From the NCBI GenBank assembly GCA_003254905.1, contig QANU01111780.1:406242-470241 (forward strand): DNA of 64,000 nt. Reading direction: 5' to 3'. The notes under the pieces are model-generated. The model saw nothing but the letters and a program-made list of their open reading frames with translations, did not search any database and had not been told where the DNA came from. A program made the position numbers and the translations under genes. Below, in pieces: positions 1-13,100 of the stretch; within the stretch, counting starts at the first letter, position 1; each line of letters begins with the position of its first letter. The DNA comes from Nissolia schottii. Its lineage: Eukaryota; Streptophyta; Magnoliopsida; Fabales; Fabaceae.

Positions 1-114
1 TAAAAGAGAGGCTTTGTCCTCTTTAGAAGTCAGATCCGGCTCACTGCGGTCACTGTCAGTGCAATTTTCTCTATTCTATTTTGCTCTAATTGTTTCAATA
101 ATTTTGGTATTTCT

Positions 115-140
115 TTCTATTCTATTCTATTCTATTCAGG
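115..140. repeat. TTCTA pentanucleotide microsatellite
   Basis: A short run of about five TTCTA units. There is no coding or structural context; flanking positions 1-230 hold no recognisable gene. Confidence 0.7.
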
Positions 141-233
141 TTTAACCATGTTGGAATTTTTCAGTGTGAAATGGTGTAATTGCATAATTATAAGCCTTGC
201 TATTCAACTCGACCTGACATAGCTAATTGCAAA

Positions 234-1476
234 TGTTATGAGTTTTGATGATGTCAAAAGAATATTAATTGGTTGCTAAATAAATGACAAATAAATGGTG
301 CAAATGAGAAATTAATGACAATAAACTTTAAGGAAAAACTCCAAGCAGATTGGCTCTTTTAAATCAAATCAACATTGATGACCTGAATTGCTTGCAAAGA
401 TCAAAGTCAAAAACTCACTTTGATATTACTTTCTCAGATTTATGTTCTTTCGTTAAAAGTTTTCTCTGGATAACTTTCTATAGTCATGGTTTTGATTCAA
501 TCATTTAAAAACCTTTTGAAAAACTTTATGCTAAAAGAAATTATGTTAAACAAGTTTTTCATGAAGCATATAACTTGAATATAACATCACAAAGGTTTTC
601 ATCAGGGTATATTGTGAAAAAATGGGGAAAAAATTGTTTTTAAAGGCCTTGTAATCGATTACCATATTAAAGGGAATCAATTACTTATTTTTGGAAATGT
701 TGTAATTGATTACACATGAAGCTCGTAATTGATTACCTCTGTCCATTATGCCAAAATAAATTGACTTTTCAATAAGGGGTGTGTCCCTCCGAAAGTAATT
801 TGTTTTGCACGATTTTAGGTCCTATAAATACCTTCTTTGATGCAACATTTCAAACAAGAGAAACTGAGTATCAATTACATTCAATCATTCTTTTTCTTCT
901 ATTAATTTTGCATTAAAGTCTTGGCCAAAAAGTGTTATCACTTGCAAAACTTCATAGTTCTCAAACTTGTGTAATTTCTTCTTTGAGAGAGTGATTCTTA
1001 TTCTTCCTCTTGTATTTATGAAACATTGTAAGAGGGTGAGACATCCCTCAAGTGAATTAAGAGTGAGAAATCTCGTGTTTTTGAACTTAAGGGTGAGAGA
1101 TCTCTAGAAGTAAAAGCACTCAAGTGTTGTAAAAGTTTCCAAACACCTTGAAGGATTGGATCTAGAAGAAAAACTCAAGCAAATTGCTTTAGGACTAAAC
1201 ATAGGTCACAAAGGGTGACTGAACCAGGATAAATTTTCAAGTTTTGCTTTTCTTTTCCCTACTCTTTACTTTATTGGAATTTTAATTCTTTACTTACCAT
1301 GATTTATTCATCATCTTGTTCTTGATAAACGCATTATCTCCAAAACATCTTTATTCATTCATTTTAAGTTTTCTAAAGATTTTCTAAGGACAATTATAAG
1401 GATGGGTTTTTCTAAAAAGTTTACAAAAATATATAGAACTTAATTCACCCCTCCTTCTTAAGTTCTTGAGACCATT
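234..1476 (+). mobile_element. LTR-like block, probably copia-class
   Basis: The block opens with TGTTATGAGTTTTGATGATG, the style of start seen in large soybean copia LTRs. Near 655 and 725 it carries palindromic AATCGATTAC/AATTGATTAC motifs, and it closes near 1440-1476 with TTCACCCCTCC, typical of sequence just before a copia LTR end. No internal coding region follows, so it is read as an isolated LTR or LTR fragment. The right edge is approximate and I found no convincing target-site duplication. It is a fossil. Confidence 0.4.
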
Positions 1477-2032
1477 TGGCAACAACACAAGGATGTGCGA
1501 CAACACATGCGACACTGAGATTGTCCAATAAATTTCAAGGAAATGGCAAGAATCATGGAGTATGTGATAAATCATAAGTAGCAAACACTATTTCAATTCA
1601 AAATCGTGCAAGTCGTGCATGGTTTCCATTGAGCTATAAAGAATTATTCTTGCATAATAAATGTTTGATATAAAGCCTCTATTGTGTTAATTACATTTTT
1701 CTCACATATCCCATTGCAAGGCACATGATCAACTAACATATTTTCCACCTCCTTTCCCCTTTGGCATGGCCATCAAGGAAGAGAAAGAGGCAGCAAAGAC
1801 AGATAACCTGTTCGCCTGAAGACCAAGAACCTTGGAATTACTTACAAACCAGGCTGATGAATGTCATTAGCCAGAAGCATACCATATATAGCCCCAAGAT
1901 CAGCAAAGGAGAGAATAAGATGCCAAGCAATAGGAAGGGAAATGACACCAAAAGCACATATATCAACTTTCTATCCAACGCTATCCTATTAGAGGTTGAT
2001 TGCAAAAAAAATCCAGCTGAAACAGAAGTTTG

Positions 2033-2713
2033 TCACACCAAGATTTTGTCCAAAGACCCAAGCAGGTAGGACAGAGTCAGTCTCAAGGTTCCATTTTGGA
2101 GTGATTTTTTTTCAAACACCACCTTATTTCTAGTCCACCATAAAGTCCATACAATCAAGTATAGTATCGAGGTCCACAGAGTCTTGTCAAAGCCCTTGAA
2201 CGGAGCATTGAGCCAAGCTTCAAAAGAAGGAGACAACACTATGAGGGTGGCACCAAGATAATTGCCACCACTTAGTGCATAATGCCCAAAGTTTGGAGGA
2301 TACTTTGCAAGAGAAGAACAAGTGTCCCAATGTTTCTTCCTCTTGGTTGCAAAGGGTGCGAAGTGAATTGTTGACCTATAGGTAGTTAAGTCTTAGTAGA
2401 TGAGATTTCGTGTTCAGTCGATTGTGGAGAATGAACCACATAAGGAGTTCGGCTTTTGGTTGAGTCAAGCCTTTCCAAGCCATGCTTCCTTGGCGCCAAT
2501 CACAGGAGACCCCAACAATCGTTTTGAAAACTTGCAAAGAAAAGGATAAAACAGAAAAACGCCCGAGGGGCTATGTGCCCATAAGCTCGAGTCACTCACA
2601 CCCTCTATGAAACTATGTTGGTTAATGACAAGAAGAAGGCTAGAAGTTGCTCTTCCCATGCAAATGGGCTGAGTCTCTAATCCAACCTCCATCTCTAACA
2701 ACCTCCCACCCAA
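2033..2713 (-). mobile_element. LINE (non-LTR) fragment: C-terminal zf-RVT region
   Basis: On the minus strand three reading-frame pieces give the zinc-binding zf-RVT signature found at the C-terminus of plant LINE reverse transcriptases. From high to low coordinate these are a W-x-SPSGVF-like segment, then CNQEEETLGHLFFSCK around 2290-2350, then WTLWWTRNKVVFE around 2100-2160. These match the family order of 'ppK..fW', the Cys-x2-Cys/His finger, and the 'W.RN..F' end. The reverse transcriptase and endonuclease parts are absent and the reading frame is interrupted, so this is a 5'-truncated, decayed copy. Position 1477-2030 beside it has no feature I can support. Confidence 0.7.
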
Positions 2714-2805
2714 TTCCCTAACTCTGATATTCTGCAGTGTTGTTGTGCTAAGGTAGAGAATATTCTAGGGAATAGCTCTTTTAGAGAGCAGGCACCAATC
2801 CAAGC

Positions 2806-3225
2806 TGTTAGGAAATTCCTCTTAATACACAACAGAAATATTACGAGTAACAGAATCATGGAATATTTTTAATAATATCTTCTATTATATGAAAAATAGC
2901 AGGTACAAAGAGTTTGACAATAACAACAAAAATGAGATATATCTCAAAAATAGCGGCAAAGTATTTTTTGGAAAATACCAAATAATTTCCTCAGTATTTT
3001 TCTTTTACTCGCAATTCTCTCTCTCATAGAAAATGTTTGTTTCTTACTCGTTTTTCATTACGTTAATGCTTCATAATTATATTGAAAAACTAGCTAACTA
3101 CAGCTCCTACCTTTAATTTCCTCTTATTCTCTAAACATTAGCATTTTATGCTGAACAACAAACTACATCATATGAAATGAACAGATAAACATTCTTCATG
3201 TTAGGAGGGAACCTAATACCTGTCA
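2806..3225 (-). repeat. 3' LTR of the copia remnant
   Basis: On the minus strand it begins TGACAGGTATTAGG directly after the purine-rich tract and ends CCTAACA, keeping the TG...CA ends expected of an LTR. It is about 420 bp long. No matching second LTR was found in the window. Confidence 0.6.
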
Positions 3226-6200
3226 ATTCTCCCCTCCCGACTACATGGAGGATTCCGCCATTCCTGCTGCTAGTAAACAGTACTCAAACTTTTCTCTTGA
3301 TAGAACCTAGGTCAACATATCATATTCAATCTCATAAGTATGGACCTTCTCAAGATGTAAAAGCTTCATCACCAATATATCTCTGATCCAGTGATATCTA
3401 ACATCAATATGTTTAGATCTGAAGTGAAAGGAGGAATTCTTGCCAAGATGAATAGTTGTTTGATTATCGCAAAATAATTGATAGCTTTTTGGTTAGAAAC
3501 CAAGTTCATTCAAGAAAATTTTCATCCACAACAACTCTTACATGCTTTTTTTGATATGATAAATTCTACCCCAGTAGTGGAAAGACCAACACATTTCTAT
3601 AGCTTTGACTGTTAGGAAACAACTTCCCTTGCAAATGCAATCACATATCCCGATGTAGACTTACTTGAGTGAACATCACCAACCATATCTACATCTCTGT
3701 AGCCAACTAACAATGATTGTCATTTCCAAAACATAAACACATTTTGGAAGTACTACGAAGATATCTAAGGATCCAATTTATCATAGCCCAATGTTCCTTT
3801 CCAAGATTTGAAAGAAATCGACTCACCACTCCAACTGAGTGAGCAATATCTGGTCGTGAACATACTATGGCATACAACAACTTTAGCTTTCTCAATGCTA
3901 AATCTCTAAATTTCTTTTTAAATGTACTTCTCTTGGGACAAGCATATCTTCTTGGCACTTGTATCTCTAAGTATACTCATACCAAGAATCTACTTTGCTT
4001 CCCCCAAGTCTTTAACTTGTTAATTCTAGAAACATTCTTCCCAAGGTACAATTAACATGTCATCTACGTAAAGTACGAGAATAATAAAATCACCATCAGA
4101 GAATTTCTACACAAAGATGTAATGAAGTAGTCTTTTTATAGTCTTGCTCCTCCATGACAGACTCAAACTTCTTGTACCATTGCCCAGGTGCCTATTTTAA
4201 GTCATAAACTTTTCTTTAGCTTACAAGCGTAATGTTCTTTACCTTTCTCTTCAAAACCCTTTGTTTTCTGCATGCAAATTTATTCTAAATCACCATGGAG
4301 GAAAGTTGTTTTTACATCCATTTGCTCAACTTTCAAATCAATACTAGCAGCTAGTCCCAAAGCCGTGAGAATGGAAGTCATCTTCATAATTGGTGAAAAA
4401 ATATCATCAAAGTCAATACCTTTTCTTTGATGGTATCCCTTAACAATCAATCTAGCTTTGAATCTCAGAAGGAGACCGTGTGCTTCGTGCTTGATCCTCA
4501 CCCATATATTGTTCAAAGCTCTCTAACCTTATGGCAACTTCACCAACTCAAACGTCTTGTTCTCATGAAAGGACTTCATTTCATCTTGCATGGCCTCAAT
4601 CCAATTATGCTTGTGATCATCATCCATGGCTTCTTCAAAGTTTTCAGGTTCTCCCCCATCTGTTAGTACATACTGGTCACTAGGATATCTGGTAGAAAAT
4701 GTTGTCTAGTTCTACTAGATCTCCTCAATGTTGTTGAACAAGTTGAAATTATTGGTGATGGAATGTGAACATCACCAGTACCTAGTTCAAATTCATCATG
4801 AGCGTCATCCATATCATGTTGATCTTCACAGATTTCATTATCAGCTCGTCTTGGCATCAACGTTGATGGAATTAACTCTAAGTCAATAGAGTTATCATTA
4901 GCTACATGAGCACTTTTCTGGACCTCACCAATATCGTTGATGGTCTGATCTTCGAAAAATACAACATCTCGACTTCTTATAAGTCTCTTCTTAACTAGAT
5001 CATAAAATCTAGCCAAATTGTTCTTGGTCATAGTTGATGAATATACAAGGTCTCGCCTTGACATCAAGTTTCGGTCTCTCATCCGTAGGTACATGAACAA
5101 AAGCTCTACGCCCAAACACCCAAAGATGATTGTAGGAAACATCTTTCCCTAACCATATCTTCTCTGGAGCTTCATACTGCAGAGGAACACAGGGTGAAAG
5201 ATTTAAAACATGCACTGCTGTTAGTAAAGCTTTACCTCAGAAAGTCTTAGATTACTTTGAATCTCCATCAAATTTCTATTTATCCTTTCAGCTAACCCAT
5301 TTAGTTGCGGTGTTTTAGGAGGTTTCCTTTGATGTCGAGTACCATGCTCTTTACAATAAGCATCAAATAGGCCATTGTATTCTCCACCGTTGTCTATTCA
5401 AATGCTCTTTAGCGTCTTCCCAATTTCTCACTCAACTGCGGCATGAAATTGTTTGAAAATGTCGCTTGATCTTTTGACTTTAGGATGTATACCCTCTTCT
5501 TCCTAGAATGATCATCAATGAAGGTCACAAAGAATTGACCTCCACCAAGGGACTTCTTCAATTATCTACACAGATCTGCGTGTATAAGATCTAATACATT
5601 GTTCTTCCTAGAAGGATGGCAACTCCTTAAAGCAACTCTATTATGTTTTCTTGCTATGCAATCATCACACATTTTCAAAAGCAATCGATTTACATTAGGT
5701 AATATTTTCTGAGTAATTAATTTTGCCATGCCTTTCTCACCAATATGGCCAAGTCTATTATGTCATAATTCAACTGCATTGTCCTTTTCTACTGTATTTA
5801 TTCATCAGTGGAAATCTTTGCATGCATCACATGGAATGCTTCAAACCTCAAACCACCGCCATGGAAACTTTAATAAGTTTCCACTTTCCATCCTTGAAGG
5901 TGCTACACAAACCTTCATCGCCAAGTCTACTCACAGAGATAAGATTTAGGCACATGTCTAACGTCTCTTAATAATAATCTTGTGTCATTCTCCATAATCA
6001 GGCTAACATCTCCTTTACCAATTACATTTGAGACCATGCATAACTTATGATTACGATGAAGAAGATGAGCTTTGTGATCTTCGTTTCATCTCTTCATTCA
6101 AAACGTCACTCTTAACGCTTTTCATATTCACTACACCATTTGGTGTAGTACTTGTAAGTGAAAATTTCAAAATCCCCCAAGACTCTAGCAAAGAAGCAAG

Positions 6201-6300
6201 CACCATAACCGCGAGCACCTCATCATCAAGTACTTAAAAATATCTGATACAATATACATCTAGTACGAATAAGGTCCATATACACGATTATTTTAAAGCA
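2806..6300 (-). mobile_element. Ty1/copia retrotransposon remnant with one LTR
   Basis: A decayed minus-strand copia element. Reading leftward from about 6300 it shows a gag segment, integrase-like sequence (about 5000-5700), reverse transcriptase (about 4280-4520, with the family's VKGYHQRKGIDFDDIFSP and QMDVKTTFLHGDLE signatures), and the late RT to RNase H stretch (about 3700-3960, YAIVCSRPDIAHSVGVVSRF). A polypurine tract (GGGAGGGGAGAAT on the minus strand) sits just before an LTR at 2806-3225. The opposite LTR is not found: the element fades out near 6300-6560, before the 3' flank of the small gene at 6770. It is broken, with many breaks, and judged old. Confidence 0.8.
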
Positions 6301-6769
6301 GTGGATCATACTTGCATAAATTTTCTTACTCTGTGCTTTTTGGTTGTTGCCGTGGTGCTTTTGGAGGTCCTTAGCCTTCATTAGGTGCCTAAACTGGAAG
6401 GGCTAAAAAATAACAATTATCCAAATAGACAACAACATGTAGTAGGTTGTAACAAATGGCTGAATTCCGCAATCATAAATAGTCAGTGTGTTTTCGTGTT
6501 TGTTGATGAAACATGATCATTGTATTCTCAGTATTACATTCACGGATCACATGTCCATTAATTGACTAATTACAATTTGTTAACAAGAAAAAAAACTACT
6601 CAGAAAAATTCCTCCAATTTACAAATTAGCTTCTGCCCTAATTCTTTCACCACCAACAAAAACGGAAGGTAGTTTCCAAACAATCCTGTCACTATGTACC
6701 AAAAACAAAAAAAAAACAATCACAAATCACGATCAAAGCCCTAACGAGGAACGCATACAATTCCTCTTG

Positions 6770-6973
6770 TTATAACGGATCGACCTCGATGACGTCACCG
6801 TCATCGAGCCGCGCCGCTGCTGTACGGAGAAACTCATGGAAGAAGTCAGAGATGGCGGCGGCAAACGGGCGACGGCCGTTAACGTTGGAGGATGAGGAGC
6901 GCGCGATAAGAGGGAAATTCACGGACATGGAGGAGGAGACGAACGACGCCGTTTGGGTTATTGGAGAGGCCAT
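6770..6973 (-). CDS. small 67-residue protein, unknown function
   Basis: I do not recognise this protein. The ATG at 6973 lies in AACAATGGCC, close to the optimal plant initiation context, so I prefer it over an in-frame ATG 24 bases upstream. The product begins MASPITQTASFVSSSMSV, is rich in Ser and Ala in its first half, and ends acidic (DDGDVIEVDPL). A central NGRRPFAAAISDFFHEFLRT segment could form an amphipathic helix. The stretch is clearly richer in C and G than its surroundings, as expected of coding DNA. The region upstream (6974-7100, minus strand) is pyrimidine-rich like a 5'UTR. An antisense ORF of similar size covers the same bases and is probably its shadow. A second exon cannot be excluded. 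It may be a nucleus-encoded small conserved plant protein, but nothing here assigns a role. Confidence 0.55.
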   Translation of the reverse strand: MASPITQTASFVSSSMSVNFPLIARSSSSNVNGRRPFAAAISDFFHEFLRTAAARLDDGDVIEVDPL

Positions 6974-7263
6974 TGTTGATTTGAATTGAACCAGCAATGA
7001 GAGAGTGTGCGTTGTGCGTGTTTCTAGAGTGCTGCGAGTTTTTGCAGGTTTGTTTAGTTTGTTAAGGCGGTTACGGGAATCAGTTACAGTTAGTTATTCA
7101 CACGGAGAGAACCTCGCCACAACTTTCCATAGGGAGACTTTACTTACCTGCTCTACCAACAAAACACTTTTCCTTATTTGGTTTTTTTACCTTTCCTTGC
7201 TTTGGAAAATAAAATTTTTTAAAATGTGGACAGTTCAAATTAATTACGGATGAATGGAATTTT

Positions 7264-7445
7264 GGGGCTGAAATCGGTCTAGGGGGTGCCGATTTCAGCC
7301 CCCGAATTTTTTTATTTTTTTTTTAAAAAGGGGGCTAAAATCGGATGAAAAGTATCCGGATGAACAGTACTCAATTTCAGCTTCGGAAATTTTTTTTTAA
7401 AAAGGGATTGAAATCGTTTACTGTTCACCATATTTTAGCCCCGTC
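7264..7445. repeat. cluster of three paired inverted half-sites with T-rich linkers
   Basis: Six related half-sites alternate in orientation. The first pair is GGGCTGAAATCGG and CCGATTTCAGCCC, a perfect 13-bp inverted pair with an 11-base loop (7265-7301). The second pair starts near 7328 (GGGGGCTAAAATCGG) and closes near 7387. The third starts near 7403 and closes with ATTTTAGCCCCG near 7444. Long T-runs followed by AAAAAGGG separate the pairs, so the whole reads as about three 60-70-bp units. I cannot name the element. The design resembles the cluster at 50266-50363. Confidence 0.7.
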
Positions 7446-7449
7446 GACC

Positions 7450-10158
7450 ATACATTCATAATTTCCTACATTGCCCCATATATCCGGATTTTAACTCATT
7501 TAAACCCATGTAAATGTATTTTCCCCTTATTTTGTTCTATTAGTTTTTTAACACATCGTCGCCTTATTGACGTGGTAAAAATCTAAATAGTACACATAAA
7601 AAAATTGGGCTTGGATTAGTGAGTAATGTTACAATTAAATTGATAAAACAAAAAGTGAGACTTAATCTAATGGTGAGATCACTCACCTGACCTTTTAAAA
7701 TAAATCTATCCTTTTATACAATCTCTTCTCATGAGAATTTCCCTTATATAGGTCACAACTCTATGTTTTGATAAATTTTTTTTGTTTTACTAACTAGTGT
7801 CCTTAGAGTACTTGTTAAAAAATTAATACAAGAAACTTTGTATTGGAATAATAAAAATGTGAAGCGTTTAATGCAGCTCTATTTTAAGTCTCTTATCAAA
7901 GGATACTCGTCAACTTAACCCCTTTTATAACCCAGTATGTTAATGTAAATGTTACTATTGTATATTGTATATTATAGGCATGGGGAAAAAAATGTTAAAA
8001 CAGATATTATAACACGTAAAAGAAAATGAACTTATTTGTGATTTCGAAAGAAGATTGTTTTCTATAAAAACGAGTAGAAAAAAAATAATCCTTTAGAGTG
8101 AGGATTAAGAGTTTTACACTTACATTTAATTGTTTCATACAAAAGACTTATGAATCAAAGGAAATAAGATTCAATTATTTTTTACTTATATAGTAGCACA
8201 TAATTTAATAACAGCCAGTTAAAGCATAAAAAAATAATCTCTTTTGATAGCCATAATTTTTTTGGCAAGAAATTCCAAATTATAATACATTTTATTGTAT
8301 TAAAAGGGATGAGATTCTTTAATTTTTAAAATGAAAAGGAAAGGAATTTATGTTTATATTCTTACCATTCATTTGAGGAGGGTTATAACATAAGATAATT
8401 AAGTAAACAAATGATAATTATGTGAACATAATCCTCATTTTTTTTTTCATTTTAAAAAAAGAAAATTTTGATCTGATTAAAAGTTACACAGGTCAATTTT
8501 TGTTTAAAATATAAAGTAGGCTTTTTGAACGTTGCTTTTTTTTTTTACTTTTCTATACCGATTTCATGGTTCCTTGGTTGGCTTAAAAATACACCAGAGT
8601 AAGCCAAGCTAAATCAAAGCAATTTGTCTTACACAATGCATCTTACACAACCAAGAAAAATGGATTTATTACTGTTTAGGACCAAGAATAGAGGATCGAT
8701 ATTACTGAATCATGACTTAAGGTATTTGGTAACGTAAGTCGAATAGCGTCTCTGTGTGGGCCGACTCAGATAACATCGTAAGACCCAAATGTTCCACAAG
8801 ATGGACCGGCTTGTGAAGAGATTTTAGGAAATTACACTTGCTTCGTCAAGTGGTCATCAAGAGAACTCTTTTAATGAACTTGTGTTCTACTGTTAAACGC
8901 TGCACCTTAAGACTGCTTATAGAACTCATTCCTAAATGTAATCAACCTTATGTTTACACTTAAAATGGAAAGACTACCATCACTTACCAAAATAACATTT
9001 TGCCTTAAGCAATCAAATAGGTTGTTGCACCTTCGTTAAATATAGCACCTAATAAAATAATAGCATTAGACGCTCTGCCCTAAGTTTGAAGAGTGGTCAC
9101 TGTCACCAATGATTTTAACAAAGTCAAACCTGTATCTCTTATGTGAGAAAAAGAAGAGGGTGAAAATTAAAGAAAGAAACCCCATAACCTAGAGAATCAG
9201 ATTGAAAACAGAAAATGAATGAGAAATAGTCATTAATGAGAGAAAGCTCAATAAACAAACTTTAAACCTAAAAAAGACCAATAACCCAGCATCCAAAGGT
9301 AGAAAAGAGACGCAAGTTTAATCATCCTCCAAAGAATCTTCATGATGGTAGTTTTCGTTTACTATAGTGGTCCCATTACAGGGAATAACTCTAATCTTCG
9401 ATAATTATTCATATTTTCCTCTAAGTTTACTAACTTGATTTTTAATTTCAAAACAATAACTTAATGCACAATGATGCATTTAAATAATTCCAGCAAGATG
9501 GGACGAATGATATCATGATACTGAATTCCATATGTAGGCTCTCATCTACACAAAAATACTGCTCATAATAATCATAAAATGATTGACATAAGCTTTGCCA
9601 AATCCAAGGTAAAAAATAAAAATAAAAGGGAGGGTTTGCATACAACAGTAAGTACGTATAAAGTACAAACACTTCAACGGCATGCCAGCATGTCTGACAA
9701 ATGTCAGTGTTCAAACACTCCAAGACATGCGTCAGACTGTCTGAATCAATTTTTGTTTTCGACTTAGACACGTACAAGATACAGTCTAAACTGCTTGTAC
9801 TATTGTTTTTTTTTTTTTTTGAACAAAGACAAAGTCGGACATTTTTTTTTAGGCTAAGCAAAGGTGAACATTATATCCACTTAGGGGAGTCGAACACGGC
9901 TTTAAGCGCTTAGCGTAATGTGGGATCAACCATTACATTATGGGATCAACCACACTGTTTGTACTAATTTTATGACTCCAAACGCTTAGTGCAATGTAAA
10001 ATCAACTACTAAACCATGGGATCAACCACATTGCTGGCACTAATCTTTGCTACTAAGAAAGTACTTTAGAAGTAAGAAAATTGATAATTTAACATACCAA
10101 ACTATAATTGAAAATCTGAAACCATTATAGTGAATTTTTTCTTCATAGATAAGGATCA
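7450..10158. other. intergenic, AT-rich, no gene seen
   Basis: There is no coding region I can support. It holds AT-rich sequence, poly-T/A runs, and at about 9900-10040 an imperfect direct repeat around GGGATCAACCACATTG. The ORF of 137 codons at 9448-9861 on the minus strand has no recognisable domain, spans a poly-T/A tract and is judged spurious. The last few hundred bases before 10158 are the 3' flank/UTR of the MED15 gene. Confidence 0.6.
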
Positions 10159-13100
10159 TCATGCACCACTAAAGAAATCCTCCCAAGTTCCATACTTAGA
10201 ACTGAAGGTCCCTCCACCCAGCAGTTGAGCATGCTCGGAAATAACTGCGCGAACACACATATCCCAATTCCTTGCCATATCCCCAAGAGACATGGGTTCT
10301 GATAAACATCGTAAGGATCTGATAAACCTTGCCTTTGCCTTCTCCGAAAGATTTGCACTCTCCGTACTGTCAAAATATCCAACATGACGCCATTTTTTTA
10401 GTTAGAAACAGAATATTTCTCTCAACAAATACAAGATAAAGAGTTATGTCATTTGTACTCATTACAAATGGGATATAGAATTGACTCACTAACCATTCAC
10501 CATTGGATAAGATCTCTGTAGGAGCCACATCTCATTGAGATCTCATCTAATGGTGAATGGATAATGAGTCAACACAATGTCTCATGTACAATACGTATAA
10601 ATAACATTTTTCTAAGATAAACCACAGAAATTGAACAAAGTGAGACATGCAAAATGTGCAACATTAGATTTCTCCTTTCAGCTGATAAAAGTAAGGAACG
10701 ACCACGTCTCTCATGATAATACATGGTTTGCTGAAAATAGAGGATGCTTTAATTTACGAGTTTAATTTCTATACCATGATAATATAAAACCTTTTTACAC
10801 AGTCATTTAATCACTTCTTCGCATGTGCATGACTTTCAAAGCAGTGAGTGAATAAGTCAAACAATTTTGCCGATGTAACAAGATGTGATTGGATGACTGT
10901 ATAAAAGTTTTACAATGTTAGTGCATGCCACCATGTCTCTCATGATAATGCATGGTTTGCTGAAAATACAGGATGCTTAATTCACAAGTTTAATTACAAT
11001 GCACGTGTAAAACTTTTATACACATTTATCCAATCACATCTTCACATGTGCATGACTTTCAAGTAGTGAGTGAGAAAGCCAAACAATTTTGCCGATGTGA
11101 TATATGTGATTGGATGAATGTCAGGACATGCCAATTAAACTCACACACGTAAAGATGCCACAATGCTCATTCTCTCACCTGGATTCAACCGGAAACTTGT
11201 CTAGAAGTATGGGGGAAGAATTAGGATAATCCGTAGGAACAAGCAAGCGCAACGGTCGAATTGGTAACTGCATGGTAATAAAACACAAATAAAGACAGTT
11301 CTATACAAAAAACAGAGAGTACAAATACTTGATATGTATATGGTTACGAGTTATGGGAGCCCACCATCTGTGCTGAAGCATATTGGGATGTTAAGCTTGA
11401 ACTTTGAGCCACAGGAACAAAAGAACATTTGACAATGGTCCCTTCTGCCCCTTCAGCAGCAGCAACTGCTGAAATTGAATCAACTTCTTCATCACTTGTG
11501 TCGACGACTGTGTAAACATGTCGCTGATTAATCTCCCTGATTTCTTCCAAAAGAGCATGATTAGCCTGCAGTATAAGTTGAATAAATTTCTTATCAGCAA
11601 TCAAAGACCAATTGACACATTAAGAATCATACAGCATTGTCTTGAATACATCATAACAGACGGTAATTCCTACCTTTCTACACAGAAATACCGACATTCA
11701 CTAGAAATTATAGCTGGGAAATGGATACTAATTGAATAAAAGGCTGAAAAAGTAGTAATGTACACAATGCCAAGAAGGCATTGACACAATGATATCAATT
11801 ATAAAATCAAATTGTAACAATTTAAAAAAGAAGGATAATTTAGTACCTCAAGCCTTGGCTTCTTGATGCCTGAAAAAGGAAACTCCAAATCAGAAGCCTC
11901 CAAAGCAGTTAACTGATTAATATTGTCACTCAAGGGTGTAGCATCAAAATAGCGCTTCATCCTCCAGGTTCCATCGGCACCATCTTCACGTTGGGTGGTA
12001 AAGTTTCTAGCCTGAAGACGGCAATTAGTCACAGCAGCCAAATCTTCGCCAACAGCGGCACTGGATCCATTTCCCGGAGCTGATCCTGCCATTCTATCGC
12101 TCATGCTGACAACTGAACGAATATCACTGACAGCAGCACTTAATGCTTTGGATGACATTGATTTGATCTGGAATCATGATTAGACAAAAATTTGTTATCT
12201 ACAATTTCAAGATTAAAGTAGTAGAATAATTACAGGAACCTCTTTGTGAAATCTTTTAAAAAAATTATAGGTCACAGCTACTCATCAGAAAAGTTAAGAT
12301 CAGCTAGACTAACCACTTTAATTAGGCGCTCAATAGGTTGATCAGTAACGGTTAATGCTCCAGAAGTGGGTGCTAAAGCATTACCATGAGGATCATCTGG
12401 ACCACTAAATTCAGCCAGTAAAGGAGAGGCTGATATCCCAGGGGTTCCAATGGCAAGGGATTGAGCAGGTGCTGCTGCACTACTTGTTTGTTGATGACCA
12501 ATACTTGCAGCATTCGACATCGATGAGCTAAACCCTAAACCAGAAATGGGCTTCTCAGAGTCGCCTGGCATAGGTGATGGAGCCAAGGGAGGTGAAGGAG
12601 TGGGACCTACAAAAACTGAGTTGGCAGATTGCAGCGGGTTAGCAACTTTTGTGAGAGACAGATGATGATTTCCTTGGTCAACCTGAGGAGATGCAGCTCG
12701 TTGGGGTGAAGAAACAGGAAAGGGGCTTCCTTGTTTCAGCTGTTGATGGGGATAAGCTGAGCGTTGATTGGGCTGAAGCCGTTGCATTTGACGTGTCTGC
12801 GACTGTGCAGATAGCTGTTGCTTTGCTGGCTGGTGTAACTGCTGCTGCTGTTGTTGTAGGATCTGCTGCCTCTGCATCAGTTGCCGCTGATGATATTGTT
12901 GCTTCAATTGTTGGTTCTGCAGCATTTGCTGTTCCTGCTGTTGTTTTAGTTGCTGGCGTTGAAGCATGCTTGAACCTTCCTGAAGGGGATTAAGACTTGA
13001 TTGCATCACATTTACCCCACCTTGTGAAGATACGGAGTTAGTGTTACTTCGTTGAGGAGCACTAACAGGGTTTGGTTGAAGGGAGCTCACTGGAACCTGC

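Noticed and set aside
9448-9861. 137-codon ORF, minus strand
   Set aside because: It spans a long poly-T/A run, has no domain and no coding-like composition.
12691-12993. Ala/Val-rich 100-codon ORF on the plus strand, and similar ones at 15314-15709 and 47708-48364 (minus)
   Set aside because: They are antisense shadows of the CAG/CAA-rich Gln tracts of the two MED15 genes; the composition follows from the repeat.
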